Part shown: positions 1-8,018 of the stretch, one piece after another
Position numbering within the stretch: the stretch's first letter is position 1
Layout: the number at the start of each line of letters is the position of its first letter
Origin: Podochytrium sp. JEL0797
Lineage: Eukaryota > Chytridiomycota > Chytridiomycetes > Chytridiales > Chytriomycetaceae
Reading direction: 5' to 3'
Assembly (NCBI GenBank): GCA_027596195.1
Contig: JADGJG010000787.1
Span: forward strand, 1 to 12,533
DNA length: 12,533 nt
Position numbers and translations under genes: made by a program
The notes under the pieces: generated by a model
What the model saw: the letters and a program-made list of their open reading frames with translations, nothing else
Told to the model about the DNA's origin: nothing
The model's database searches: none

Positions 1-48
1 CCCCCCCCCCCCCCCCCCCCCCCCCGCCCCCCCCCCGCTCCCCCCCCA
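1..48. repeat. C-homopolymer contig edge
   Basis: The first 48 bases are almost pure C with two isolated G interruptions and one T. A T-run follows at about 57-66, and 69-132 is mostly A-rich. On the minus strand this is where the third intron of the FHA-GAF gene should continue. It looks like a degraded assembly or read end rather than a biological tract, and no downstream exon of that gene can be read here. Confidence 0.7.
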
Positions 49-132
49 TGCCGGTCTTTTTTTTTTGTTCGGGGCAGACTAGAACGGCAGAAAATAAAAA
101 ACGAAAAAAAAAGAAATGAAAAAGAAACTCAC

Positions 133-1718
133 TTGATTGTGCGCAATCAAAGGCACACAAATGACACTCCGAATCTGTCCATACATAACACTCGCCGCTT
201 TCCCAAGCATCGGATCCTCCGTGGCATCCCTCGAAATGACGGATATCCTCGTATCAAACACCCTCCTGAGAATCGTACTACTCAACAAAATCTCCTTCCC
301 CTCTGTGGCACTTCCCTCCCGCAACTTGACGTAATGCGTCACGAGATTTCCCGTCGTTTCATCGACAAGCAACACAACGCCACGGTCCACAGGCAGAATC
401 TCAAACATCAAGTCGAGACTCTTGGCCAACAGAGGCGTAATATCGTTGGTGAGCGAGATTTTGCTCAGCTCGTACGCGAGACGCAACTTTTCGTAATCCT
501 CCTTCAGAGTGGCACTGTCCTTGACCTGACTCAGGGGTCTGAAATCAATATCCTCGTCCTCAATCTCCGCCACCGTCGTGACCGTCTCCTCGTATTTACT
601 CTCCCCCGGCAGAATCGTCACGAGCTTCACATTCTCTTCCGCCTCTTTGGTCAAGTATATGCTCTGATGCCGCGAGTTGCGGTTCATGCTGGGCATCGTG
701 TCGGACCAGCTGTTCATGGCGGCCGGGGTCGGTTCGCCGAGTGGGTGTTCGTCGACAAATGTGAGGACAATGACGCCGAATGAGACTTTGTCGCCGTCGT
801 GGAGGCGGTGGAGTGTGTCGGGGATGATGTTGATGCTGTTGACGCGGACGCCGTTGGACGAGTTTTTGTCTTTGATGTAGTAGGCGGTTTTTTCGCTGTA
901 AATGAGAGATGGGATGTGAGATTAGGTTTCGAGTGGGGAGACACTTTTGGAACGGGTTGATGACATTGTCCATGTTCCATTTGCATTAGATGCCAAGCAA
1001 TCTCCAATTATCGCTGGTTGGCAAGAAAGGCACTTTTCGCCCAAACGGCCCGTTGGCGCCGAAAACGAGGCACAAGCCAGATACAAAAAAAAAAGCACTC
1101 ACCCGTCCACAGCCACGCGCTTCACGACAGCGTGGTACTTTGAAATCTTTGGGTCGTTCAGCACAATGTGGTTGTTGTTGTTTCTGCCGATAAAAGTCTC
1201 GTCGCGGATGAAGGGAAAGTGGTTCTTGCCGCCAAACGAGGTGTAGTTGAAGAACTGGGCGGGCTGCAGCACGCCCTTTGCCTCGCCGGAGCGAGTGACT
1301 GAGGATCTGTGTGGGGTGTGAGTGGAGAGAGAAGAGGCACACGAAGAGGGTTCTACCTCCTTGGTGTCATGTGCAATACAATGCGCGACTGGTGCTTGTT
1401 TGCGACTGCGGCTGCAGCGTTGAGTGCCGTGTTGTTTGCGGTGGCGTCGCCTGCGTCGCTGAAGGCGCCGTTGGACGACGCCGCAGAGGGCCGCCGCTCG
1501 TCGCCGCCGCCGCGGCTTGCGGCCGCCGCTGCTGCCACGGGCCGCACCAGGGGCCGTCCGCCCAAGTCGCGGTGCGACGTGTCGCCGTCGCTGCCGAAAG
1601 CAGAAGAGAAGCCGTTGCTGACGTTGGCGTTGTTGTTGTTGGTTGGAGGCGCCGCGCGTCGCGGGGGGAATTCGCGGTTGCTCATTTGGAGATGCGAAAA
1701 AGAATCCACCTTGACCAT
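133..1718 (-). CDS. FHA-GAF signalling protein, N-terminal part (possible class III nucleotide cyclase)
   Basis: Three exons read 1718-1357, 1306-1103 and 895-133. Introns are 50 and 207 nt, and a third starts at 132 with GTGAGT; phases match at both completed junctions. The visible product is 443 residues. Residues 1-120 are low complexity (N-, A-, S- and G-rich). An FHA phosphopeptide-binding domain spans about 150-245, with the usual landmarks G161-R162, S176, H179 and N203-G204; the first intron-free FHA appears only when the 207 nt intron is removed. A GAF domain starts near 337 and is still running at 443. FHA-GAF pairs often sit in front of class III adenylyl/guanylyl cyclase domains, so a cyclase is my guess for the missing C-terminus, but no catalytic residue is visible. 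Start chosen at the first ATG of the open frame; M12 is an alternative. Domains are sure, the enzyme is not. Confidence 0.85.
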
Positions 1719-2149
1719 TTGCCAATGGCCAATTTCATTTCACTGAACCATTTACAACGAAAGACCTATATAACATCTTTCTTCAAACAAAGAATCCTCG
1801 TGGGTGGTGCACCCGATGCTCCGCCAAGACCATTGTCCAAACGGGGCCCAACACACCACGTTTGTTTTTTTGCACGTTTCCGTCGCGCTTACGGCGAATG
1901 AAACTCATGTGGATCTTGAAGGGATGCAGGATGCGGGAAAACGGAGGTGTAATCTTGGAGATGAAAAGAACTTTGATAAAGATTCTACGTGGTTTCGTTT
2001 CCAAGCACAAAGAATTTCACGAGCATTCTTGGGTATCGGCTCTTCACTTTTATATTAAATACAAGAAATGTAAATCCTGTGAAGCGTGCAATTCGAGACA
2101 AAGATTTTCATTCCAGAAATTGTCACAGACTGGACAGCAACACTGCCCC
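1719..2149. promoter_or_regulatory. Divergent promoter region of the FHA-GAF gene and SEC2
   Basis: These 431 bases separate two genes transcribed away from each other, so both promoters should lie here. A TATATAA at 1767-1773 lies about 50 bases before the minus-strand start codon. A tandem CCAAT pair lies at 1722-1726 and 1729-1733. A T/A-rich patch with TTTATATTAAAT near 2048-2060 lies about 90 bases before the SEC2 start. These are pattern matches only. The plus-strand frame of SEC2 exon 1 is open upstream of 2150, so part of this region could in principle be coding, but its translation is unlike the rest of the protein. Confidence 0.5.
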
Positions 2150-4667
2150 ATGGACAAGGAGGACGATTCTCATGCAGGGGGTGCGAACCAGCTTGGGGTG
2201 TCGTGCTGCAGCAGCACGCCGATTCTCTCGCAATCTGAAAAGTGTCCGGACCAGATCACCATTCTCAACCTCGAAGCAAAGATTTCTGACATGGAAGCAG
2301 CGCACAAGGTTACTTTCATTTCGATATTCCACTGTGTGCCCTAACTTCCAAATCAAACCCATCCAGTCCGCCCTAGAAAAACTGCAACGCGAAAAATCCC
2401 ACCTCACGCAAGACATGTTGAAAAAGAACCAAATCATCGACAAGATGAGAATCAAAATCAACCGATACGAGTTTGCCTTAAAGGAGGCGATTTTGTTCCT
2501 CGCAAAACCCATGGAAGCGTACGAAATCTGGCTCAACAACAAATCCTCTGAAAACAACAACGGACTCGTCGTGAACGCGATCCAGGGCGCACTTTCCGCT
2601 GCAAACACAGTTTATTCAGCTGGGCCGTCTTATTTGGGTGGCAATTTGAACGCCAACGCTTCGCCGACTCCTTCCACATCAGGAACCCCCACAACCGCCC
2701 CGTCGCGTTCGAGAAACCCATCCACAACCCCCGCGTCATCTCCATCCAAATCAAAAATCGGATCCCATTCCGCCTCGTCCCTAGCCATCGCGACCGACAG
2801 CGCCTCCTTACTCCCGCCATTGCCGACACTAACAGCACCCACCATCGGAGGAGCCACGAATCTCGAAATCCATTGCATGGAATGCATGCGCCTGTCTCTC
2901 AACTACCTCAAAAACGCCCAATCCTCCATCAACTCGATGGAAAAGGACGACAACACCATCGCTGTCATCCCCGCACCGATCGACGCGTTACTCCCGAACC
3001 CGCTTCAACTCCTCAACATCAAACCCCTTGACGACGCCCTCAGAGACCTCCACAGCCAAACCACTGCCCCATCCAACACTCATTCCAGCTCCTCGTCAAC
3101 TTCTCCCACGCACCCATCGGAACCGGCGCCACCCCACCCGTCCCCATCGCACAGCAAACAATCCTCCCAAGCCCCACCTGTCGCCGCAACCGCCATCTCA
3201 AAGTCCCGCGCTTTGGCCTTTGCCCGTCTCCACAGCCCGGAACGCCGCCAAAGCACCCACATCACCAACATAGCACTCCTCCACGCCGCAACGATCCCAA
3301 TCCCGACCACAACCGCCGACGAAATTGACCCCAACGACGGCGACATTAGCACGAACCAAAAAACAAGCACCACGAGCACCAGTATCGACGGACCCAACAC
3401 CACCGAGAAAACCACGTCTCGCACGTGTCCCGCGTGTCGCGAATACATGCTCCAACTCGATCAATACCGCGACACGGTTGAAAGTCTGCGGGAGGATGTG
3501 AAAACGTTGGCGACTCAAATCACGGAGGAACGTGCGATTCGGGACAGGAACCAGTTGGCTAAGGATATTCTGGACCAGGAGCTTGAGGAGCTCACGTCGC
3601 AGTTGTTTGATCAGGCCAACAAGATGGTGATTGATGAAGCGCGGATGCGCGATGAGTTGGAGATTTCGAATCGGGATTTAAAGGGGGAGTTGAAGGAGTT
3701 GGTGGGGCGGTGTGAAAAGAGGGAGGAGGAATTGAAGGAGTTGAATCGCAACTTGAAAGCGTTGGAAGCTGCGAAATTGAGAGCATCCGTGTACTCCATT
3801 CACAGCGGGAACGGTGGATCCCAAACGGGCTCCCTCGCAAACATTACACCAACCAGTCTCTCCCCCGCCGGAAACCTCTTCCCGAAACCCTCCTCCGCCC
3901 ACACCTTCTACTCAAGCACGCGAATCAACCAACCCCTCCCCCTCACAACCATCCCCATCGACGGCGTCCTCTTCACCGAATTCCAAGACCACCTCCGCCA
4001 AGTCATGTCCACCCTCCACTCCCCGACCAACCCCAACCCAACCCCACCCACAACCGCCAACGAAACCCACTTCATGAAACGCTGCATCGCAGAAGACGTC
4101 GAACCCTGCCTCTTCACCGCATACCCCATCCTCACCCCCGGCCCCGGCGGCCTCCTCTCCACCACCAAACTCACCAAACCAGGACCCCCCCCAAACGGCC
4201 TACACCCCTTCAAAAAACGTCTCCTCGACGCCCTCCTCAAAGGCCACCTCGAAACCATCCTCCTCGACCCACCCACCGACGCAACATCCCCATCCACCAC
4301 CACCCCCTCCCCTCCAAAAACAAAATGCACAGCATGCACCCACCTCCGCCCATGCCCCACCCTCCTCCGCATCACCGACAAACTCCCCGCCGACACGTCC
4401 CCCCTCTGCCCTTTCTGCGCAGACCGCGTTTCCACCGTAATCGACTTCTACACCTACATGGCGCACGTGCGGCAAGGCGTTATCGGGCCCGGGAAGCAAG
4501 GTGTGACAGTAGTTGGGATGTTGCGACATGCGGTGTGGTTGAGGAGGAGGATGGGGGTTGCGAGGGTCGGGGTTTGTGGGTTGTTTGAGGGGGAGGGGTT
4601 GGTGGCGGTGGATCGGAGGGGAGGGGAGGTCGGGGAGTGGGAGAAGTTGGTGCAGATTATTCCATAA
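2150..4667 (+). CDS. SEC2: Sec2-type guanine nucleotide exchange factor for Sec4/Rab8
   Basis: Exons 2150-2308 and 2367-4667 flank a 58 nt phase-0 intron with a CTAAC branch point at 2341-2345; the product is 819 residues. Sec2 activates the Rab GTPase Sec4 on secretory vesicles for polarized exocytosis. The Sec2 GEF coiled coil spans about 410-525, with the signature ELEELTSQLFDQANKMV at 458-474. The conserved C-terminal region (about 580-790) has a CxxC...CxxC ribbon (C707, C710, C734, C737), followed by DFYTYM...RQG and LRRRMGVARVG, which match the fungal Sec2/Rabin C-terminus. A further N-terminal coiled coil lies at about 38-110 and extra CxxC pairs at 223/226 and 407/410. Residues 140-400 are Ser/Thr/Pro-rich and probably disordered. 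The start at 2150 has a CCCCATGG context, but the frame is open upstream. Leucine codon choice changes abruptly between segments (see findings). Confidence 0.93.
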
Positions 4668-4690
4668 TTATTTTTTCTCTCTATTAATCA

Positions 4691-4696
4691 AATAAA
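4691..4696 (+). terminator. Putative polyadenylation signal of SEC2
   Basis: AATAAA lies 24 bases after the SEC2 stop codon in an A/T-rich stretch, a normal position for a polyadenylation signal. No transcript evidence is available. Confidence 0.5.
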
Positions 4697-4996
4697 TATT
4701 CAAAAAGAGATGGGGGCGTCCTTTTGTGTGTAAAAAAGCTTGCCTACTAGTAAACCAAACCTGTCGACAGGGTTTGGGCGCGATTGGGTGGATATTTGGT
4801 TTCTGGAGCAGTTGGAAATTGACGCTAATGAGTGGATGTGGATGAATTTGGACGCGTCGAGTGGGAAGTGGGTGGTTTTGGCTCCAGCGACTGAAGGTGG
4901 CGGTTGGAAGGTGTGGCATGGAAGGTGTGGAGGGGGTATCGGAGAGGCTTGCTCAATCGCTTCCCTGGCTTCCTCGCCACATATTGGGTGCCAGAG

Positions 4997-5076
4997 ATCG
5001 GTTTGGACCCTGGTCGAGGGTTAGCGGCAAAGACTTGAAACGGAGCACGACCGGTAGAATCACCAGTAGCATCTTG
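4997..5076 (+). repeat. Diverged direct repeat, copy 1
   Basis: This segment matches 5411-5490 in the same orientation at about 80 percent identity by eye over 80 bases, with one single-base gap. The best conserved core reads GAAACGGAG then ACGACC then GTAGAATCA. On the minus strand both copies are open in the same frame and translate alike, as DSTGRAPFQVFAANPRPGSK here and DSTGRPPFRVLATNPRLASK in copy 2. That could be a remnant of duplicated coding sequence. Confidence 0.7.
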
Positions 5077-5410
5077 ACTTCCCGGATGAAGTTTGGAACC
5101 GCGGCACCTCACAAGGTACTGGTAAAAAAATACGCAGAATAGGGATCGCGGGACCAGTCAAAGCACGTCGCGACACCTCCCCAACCCCACATTGAATTTG
5201 AGCCACAATTAAAGATTCCCTCTTTGCGTAAGTTCCTCCAAGCTCCGGCTCAAATACAATGCAGTCGAGGAAGCTCACGGCACACAACCCCCCCTCCATC
5301 GCGACACACCTCCCTACCACAGAATCCAAACCTAAATCAACGGAGAGCAGAGAGTCGGTTGCCTGCTTCTTTCGCTTATTTTGTTCCCCCCCACTCCTAT
5401 TTTTTTTCGA

Positions 5411-5490
5411 ATTGGGTTTGGACGCAAGGCGAGGGTTTGTGGCCAAGACTCGAAACGGAGGACGACCAGTAGAATCACGGTAGAATCTTG
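5411..5490 (+). repeat. Diverged direct repeat, copy 2
   Basis: This is the partner of 4997-5076. Its minus-strand translation differs from copy 1 mostly by conservative changes. The copies lie about 410 bases apart with unrelated sequence between them, so this is a dispersed duplication and not a tandem array. Confidence 0.7.
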
Positions 5491-5643
5491 CAAGTTACGC
5501 GCCTCCAGTGGACAAGTGCCGAAACAGAGGCACTGGAGAATCAATCCGAAACGCTATTTTGATATGCTGGTGTTATTTGACGTCGCCAGAAAAAAAAATA
5601 ATCAAAAATGCATACCCAAGGCCCCAGACACGCACGAACTTTA

Positions 5644-5705
5644 TTTGTCAGAGCCCAGCGGTGGAGGAACGCGTCGCTTCTTAGTTGATGGCCAGCGGAA
5701 TCTGC
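5644..5705 (+). repeat. 62 nt repeat unit, copy 1
   Basis: The unit begins TTTGTCAGAGCCCAGCG and ends GGAATCTGC. Copy 3 at 6002-6063 has the same length and the same two ends with a more diverged middle. Copy 2, from 5914, shares the 17-base beginning exactly. Confidence 0.65.
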
Positions 5706-5706
5706 A

Positions 5707-5727
5707 TGTGTGTGTGTGTGTGTGTGT
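5707..5727 (+). repeat. (TG)10 microsatellite
   Basis: Ten TG dinucleotides plus a final T directly follow the first 62 nt unit. It is a simple dinucleotide tract and likely length-variable. Confidence 0.95.
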
Positions 5728-5913
5728 AAAAAACCGGTTCTTGTCAGTCAACAGGGTTGACTGAATTCGCTCGCCAACGAAGCCACTCGACCGCGTCGCA
5801 CAAATTCACTCTACCCGTTCCTCTTTTCCTCTTGAAGTCACACTCCGTTGTCTATCACTTCACTCTCTAAAAACTCGCTGTAACAGAAGGGTGTTGGGTC
5901 ATTAAGAACATTG

Positions 5914-5992
5914 TTTGTCAGAGCCCAGCGTTTCGGTGGTTACTTGTTTGACGGTTTCTAGCAGAAGAGACGCGTTGCTGGTTGGTCGTGGC
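5914..5992 (+). repeat. 62 nt repeat unit, copy 2 (interrupted)
   Basis: It begins with the same 17 bases as copy 1 (TTTGTCAGAGCCCAGCG). About 35 unrelated bases follow, and it then resumes similarity around GACGCGTTGCTGGTTGGTCG near 5970-5989. It looks like a unit carrying an insertion. The right boundary is approximate. Confidence 0.5.
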
Positions 5993-6001
5993 CGCGGATT
6001 G

Positions 6002-6063
6002 TTTTGCAGAGTCCAGCTCTGGAGTGACACATCCAGCGCTTGGTCAGTGACCGTGGAATCTGC
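6002..6063 (+). repeat. 62 nt repeat unit, copy 3
   Basis: It has the same length as copy 1 and starts TTTTGCAGAGTCCAGC and ends TGGAATCTGC. It lies only about ten bases after copy 2, so copies 2 and 3 are nearly tandem. Confidence 0.6.
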
Positions 6064-6173
6064 TTTTCTTGTTCCGCTTAGGGTTTGATCTTACATTGAC
6101 TATTTGGGGTTGGCTTCTGTTGCGAGGAAAAAATTATTGAGTTGGTGAACGTTTGCGAACACTAGAAGCAGCC

Positions 6174-6548
6174 TCAACACCAAATATCTACATACGGTCG
6201 CAGTAGTCTTCTTGTGACCTTGCAGGGGTCCCCGTGTTCGTTTTGACGTAGCGCGATATCAGGCGTGGCTTTTCTGATGTCCTCGTTGGAGAAAGGCGCC
6301 TTGTATGTCTTGGTGGCGAGAGTGTCTTGAAACGGGAGGTTGGGCGTTTGACGAAGACACCAATATTCCTGTTGGTAGGGTATTTGTTTGTCTTGAGAGC
6401 GGCTGCTTTTGTTTGGGGGGGTGAGGAAAGGGAAACGGAAAAATTGTCAATCACCACAGCACAAACAACAAAACAGCGTCGGAGGGAAAGAGAGAAAAAA
6501 TGACGAGTACCAAAGCAGCTTGGTTGTTTTATGTGTATGTGCATGCAT
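6174..6548 (-). CDS. Possible small two-exon protein of unknown function
   Basis: The supported part is a minus-strand exon 6405-6174, which encodes 76 residues ending in TGA. Its reading is well balanced (for example LATKTYKAPFSNEDIRKATP near its middle), has charged and aromatic residues in a natural mix, and mostly uses C- or G-ending codons. It lacks an in-frame ATG. A polypyrimidine tract and an AG (6407-6406) precede it. A donor GTACTC at 6510 would join it in phase to a short 5' exon from an ATG at 6548 (residues MHAHTHKTTKLL), giving 89 residues with a 105 nt intron. The 5' exon and intron are tentative and the frame is open further upstream. I do not recognise the protein. The other two frames also lack stops over much of this region, which lowers confidence. 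Confidence 0.4.
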
Positions 6549-7035
6549 GTGGTGTTTGTGGAGGGTGCGCTGTGTGTGAGAGGAGGGAAAGAAGATACGG
6601 TCAACAACAGCTGTCAAAAATCTGCTGTCTGCACAATGGCAGAAATAACCATACACGCAAGAATATTCGAAAAAGATGAGAAAGAGGGGCAGGGGATTCT
6701 CGCGGTTCGCCGTACTGGATTTTACCGCGTTCAGGATATGGAATCATTGAAATCGATACCAAATGAAGTTTTCTACGTTGTGGCGGCCCAAAAATTTGGA
6801 AGCCCAAGTTGGCCAAGCGTCGAGGACGGCAGTATGGAGAGAAGCATTTTAAATTACGAGGACATATCAGAAAATATCAGTGGATCTCCTCCGAACTTTC
6901 CCCGTGTGCAGGCTGTGGGGCGTGGCTTGTGGCTGTCCCCTTTCCCAATGCAAACAATGAGATTTTTCCAAGATATTTTCGTTGCGCGCCCAACCCCATA
7001 TCCAAGCATCGTCGAATCCAACCCAAAATCACATT
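6549..7035. other. Unassigned stretch with a weak plus-strand open frame
   Basis: A TG-rich segment (about 6533-6590) is followed by a plus-strand frame with a good ATG at 6636. About 110 of its residues read plausibly (for example SIPNEVFYVVAAQKFGSPSW). After about 7000 the frame continues only through the antisense of the helicase relic, where G-poor sequence produces spurious openness. No family match, splice pair or stop gives a credible end, so I leave it uncalled. Confidence 0.3.
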
Positions 7036-7037
7036 TT

Positions 7038-7828
7038 TTATTTTGGATCATTAGCACTGTCCCGAAAGTTCATGTCCGCAGTATTTCCTCCATTCCTCTC
7101 CGTTCTCCAAACGCGATTCATCAACAAACTCTTTCTCCTTCCCTCCATTCCTCTCCGTCCCCCCAACACGATGCAAATACTCAATACTACTCCTCGGGAA
7201 ATCATACAACACAACCCACCGTCGTATCCACCCCTCGACTCGCCACATTTGTCGCCAAAACCCGACACAACATACTCCCCAGACGCACTCCAATCCCCTC
7301 CAATCCCCGAAAGTTCCCGCCGCCGCATCCAACATCCCTTCCACCCCTTTGAAAATGCATTCCCCTTAGCCTTGCTTGAACAGCGAAAACACGGCATCCC
7401 TTCCGTATCGCGACTATTCACAAAGGCAATCACGCACATCTCCTCACCAGACTGTGCCATGCGTTTCAAGACGTCGAGAATGAGGGTCGGTTTCGTGTTG
7501 CTCGCGGAAACATGGAGCAAGATTTGCTTGAGGGTCGAAGACGCGCGATGCAATTTCGGGGTCGCGATTTGGGTGAAGCCTTGTAGATGGAAGGCGGCGG
7601 TTTTGTACGTCATGCTGACGGGGAAGGTGGATTTTGGAGAACGTGTCATGGGGGCATGGAAGGTCTTTCGGAAACCGCGATGGACGATCATTCAAGGCAG
7701 CAACCGCGTTCTACATTTCCGCTGTTCGCTACTTAAGGCGCATACCGTTGAATTTCGCTTCACTGTCAAAAATGGCATTCATCTCGAGCAGCTACGAGAT
7801 CTAAAACAGTTTCACGGCCTGGTGAATG
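7038..7828 (-). pseudogene. Broken DEAD-box RNA helicase relic
   Basis: DEAD-box helicases unwind RNA using about a dozen ordered motifs. Reading the minus strand from 7825, I find motif Ib (SPGR...VLDLVAARDE, 7825-7778). A damaged motif II follows at 7783-7762 (DE, a one-base shift, then AIFDS). Next are motif III as VSMT instead of SAT (7619-7608), TPKLHRASS (7562-7536), motif IV VIAFVNSRDT (7433-7404) and DAVFSLFKQG followed by a stop (7398-7366). Motif V is VLATNVASRGVDTT (7261-7220) and motif VI is DFPRSSIEYLHRVGG (7203-7159), continuing as TERNGG where RTGRxG is expected. These pieces lie in all three frames and in canonical order, so at least three frame changes and one stop break the gene. 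Motifs Q, I and Ia are not recognisable, so it is also truncated at its 5' end. Intact neighbours argue against simple sequencing error. The subfamily is not assignable. Confidence 0.88.
7087..7175 (-). repeat. 55 bp duplication inside the helicase relic
   Basis: The plus-strand 17-mer CCTCCATTCCTCTCCGT occurs exactly at 7087-7103 and again at 7142-7158, and similarity extends over about 34 bases in each copy. The 7142-7175 copy encodes the motif VI region of the relic. The other copy lies just downstream in gene orientation, so this is a short tandem duplication of the motif VI segment after or during decay. Confidence 0.75.
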
Positions 7829-8018
7829 AGCAGAATTGCGGCGATGAGACTTCCTTGGACGACGGGGAATGAAGCATCGCGTTGTTTGTCGAGTTATGTT
7901 TGGGTGATTCGCGTGGGTGTGTTTGAGGTTGGGTGACGGTGGGCGTGGGTCGCAGGGGAGGAGGGGAGATCGAGGAGACGATTGGCGGCGAGAAAACTTG
8001 GTGCCAAAAAAACGAAAA

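Larger units (their letters stand above)
4697..6173. other. Gene-poor interval with diverged repeats
   Basis: I see no gene that I can defend in these 1.5 kb. The first part (4740-5024, plus) has an ATG-less open frame rich in Trp, Asp and Glu that could be an old exon. A minus-strand frame open from about 5492 to 5060 contains one copy of a repeated segment. No frame looks coding between about 5765 and 5905. The interval holds the 80 bp repeat pair, the 62 nt repeat unit and a TG microsatellite listed separately. No tRNA, rRNA or transposase sequence was recognised. Confidence 0.6.

Noticed and set aside
1357..1725. Arginine/glutamine-rich minus-strand frame as the N-terminus of the FHA-GAF protein
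   Set aside because: It is continuous with exon 2 only if the 50 nt intron is retained. The alternative frame has normal composition, its own donor and matching phase.
1989..2366. A longer SEC2 start by reading straight through 1989-2366
   Set aside because: This needs the 58 nt intron to be translated. The resulting N-terminus is arginine-rich and unnatural, whereas splicing joins two halves of one coiled coil in phase.
4668..6173. tRNA, rRNA, CRISPR or transposon genes in the gene-poor interval
   Set aside because: No cloverleaf B-box with matching arms, no rRNA-like sequence, no regularly spaced identical repeats with spacers, and no transposase or reverse transcriptase motif could be found by eye.
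7000..7352. C-terminal part of a plus-strand protein starting near 6531 or 6636
   Set aside because: This part is the exact antisense of the helicase relic and is Pro/Ser/His-rich because the strand is G-poor; openness there is not evidence of coding.
7404..7691. An alpha-helical repeat protein (proteasome chaperone PSMD5-like C-terminus) on the minus strand
   Set aside because: Taken alone, the segment looked ARM-like. The adjacent SPGR, NSRDT, NVASRG and DFPRSSIEYLHRVG pieces in other frames fit a DEAD-box helicase far better and in the right order.
7838..7905. Minus-strand hydrophobic reading (VVQGSLIAAILLIHQAVKLF) as a membrane segment
   Set aside because: It is short, closed by stops on both sides, and overlaps the frame that carries the helicase motif Ib.
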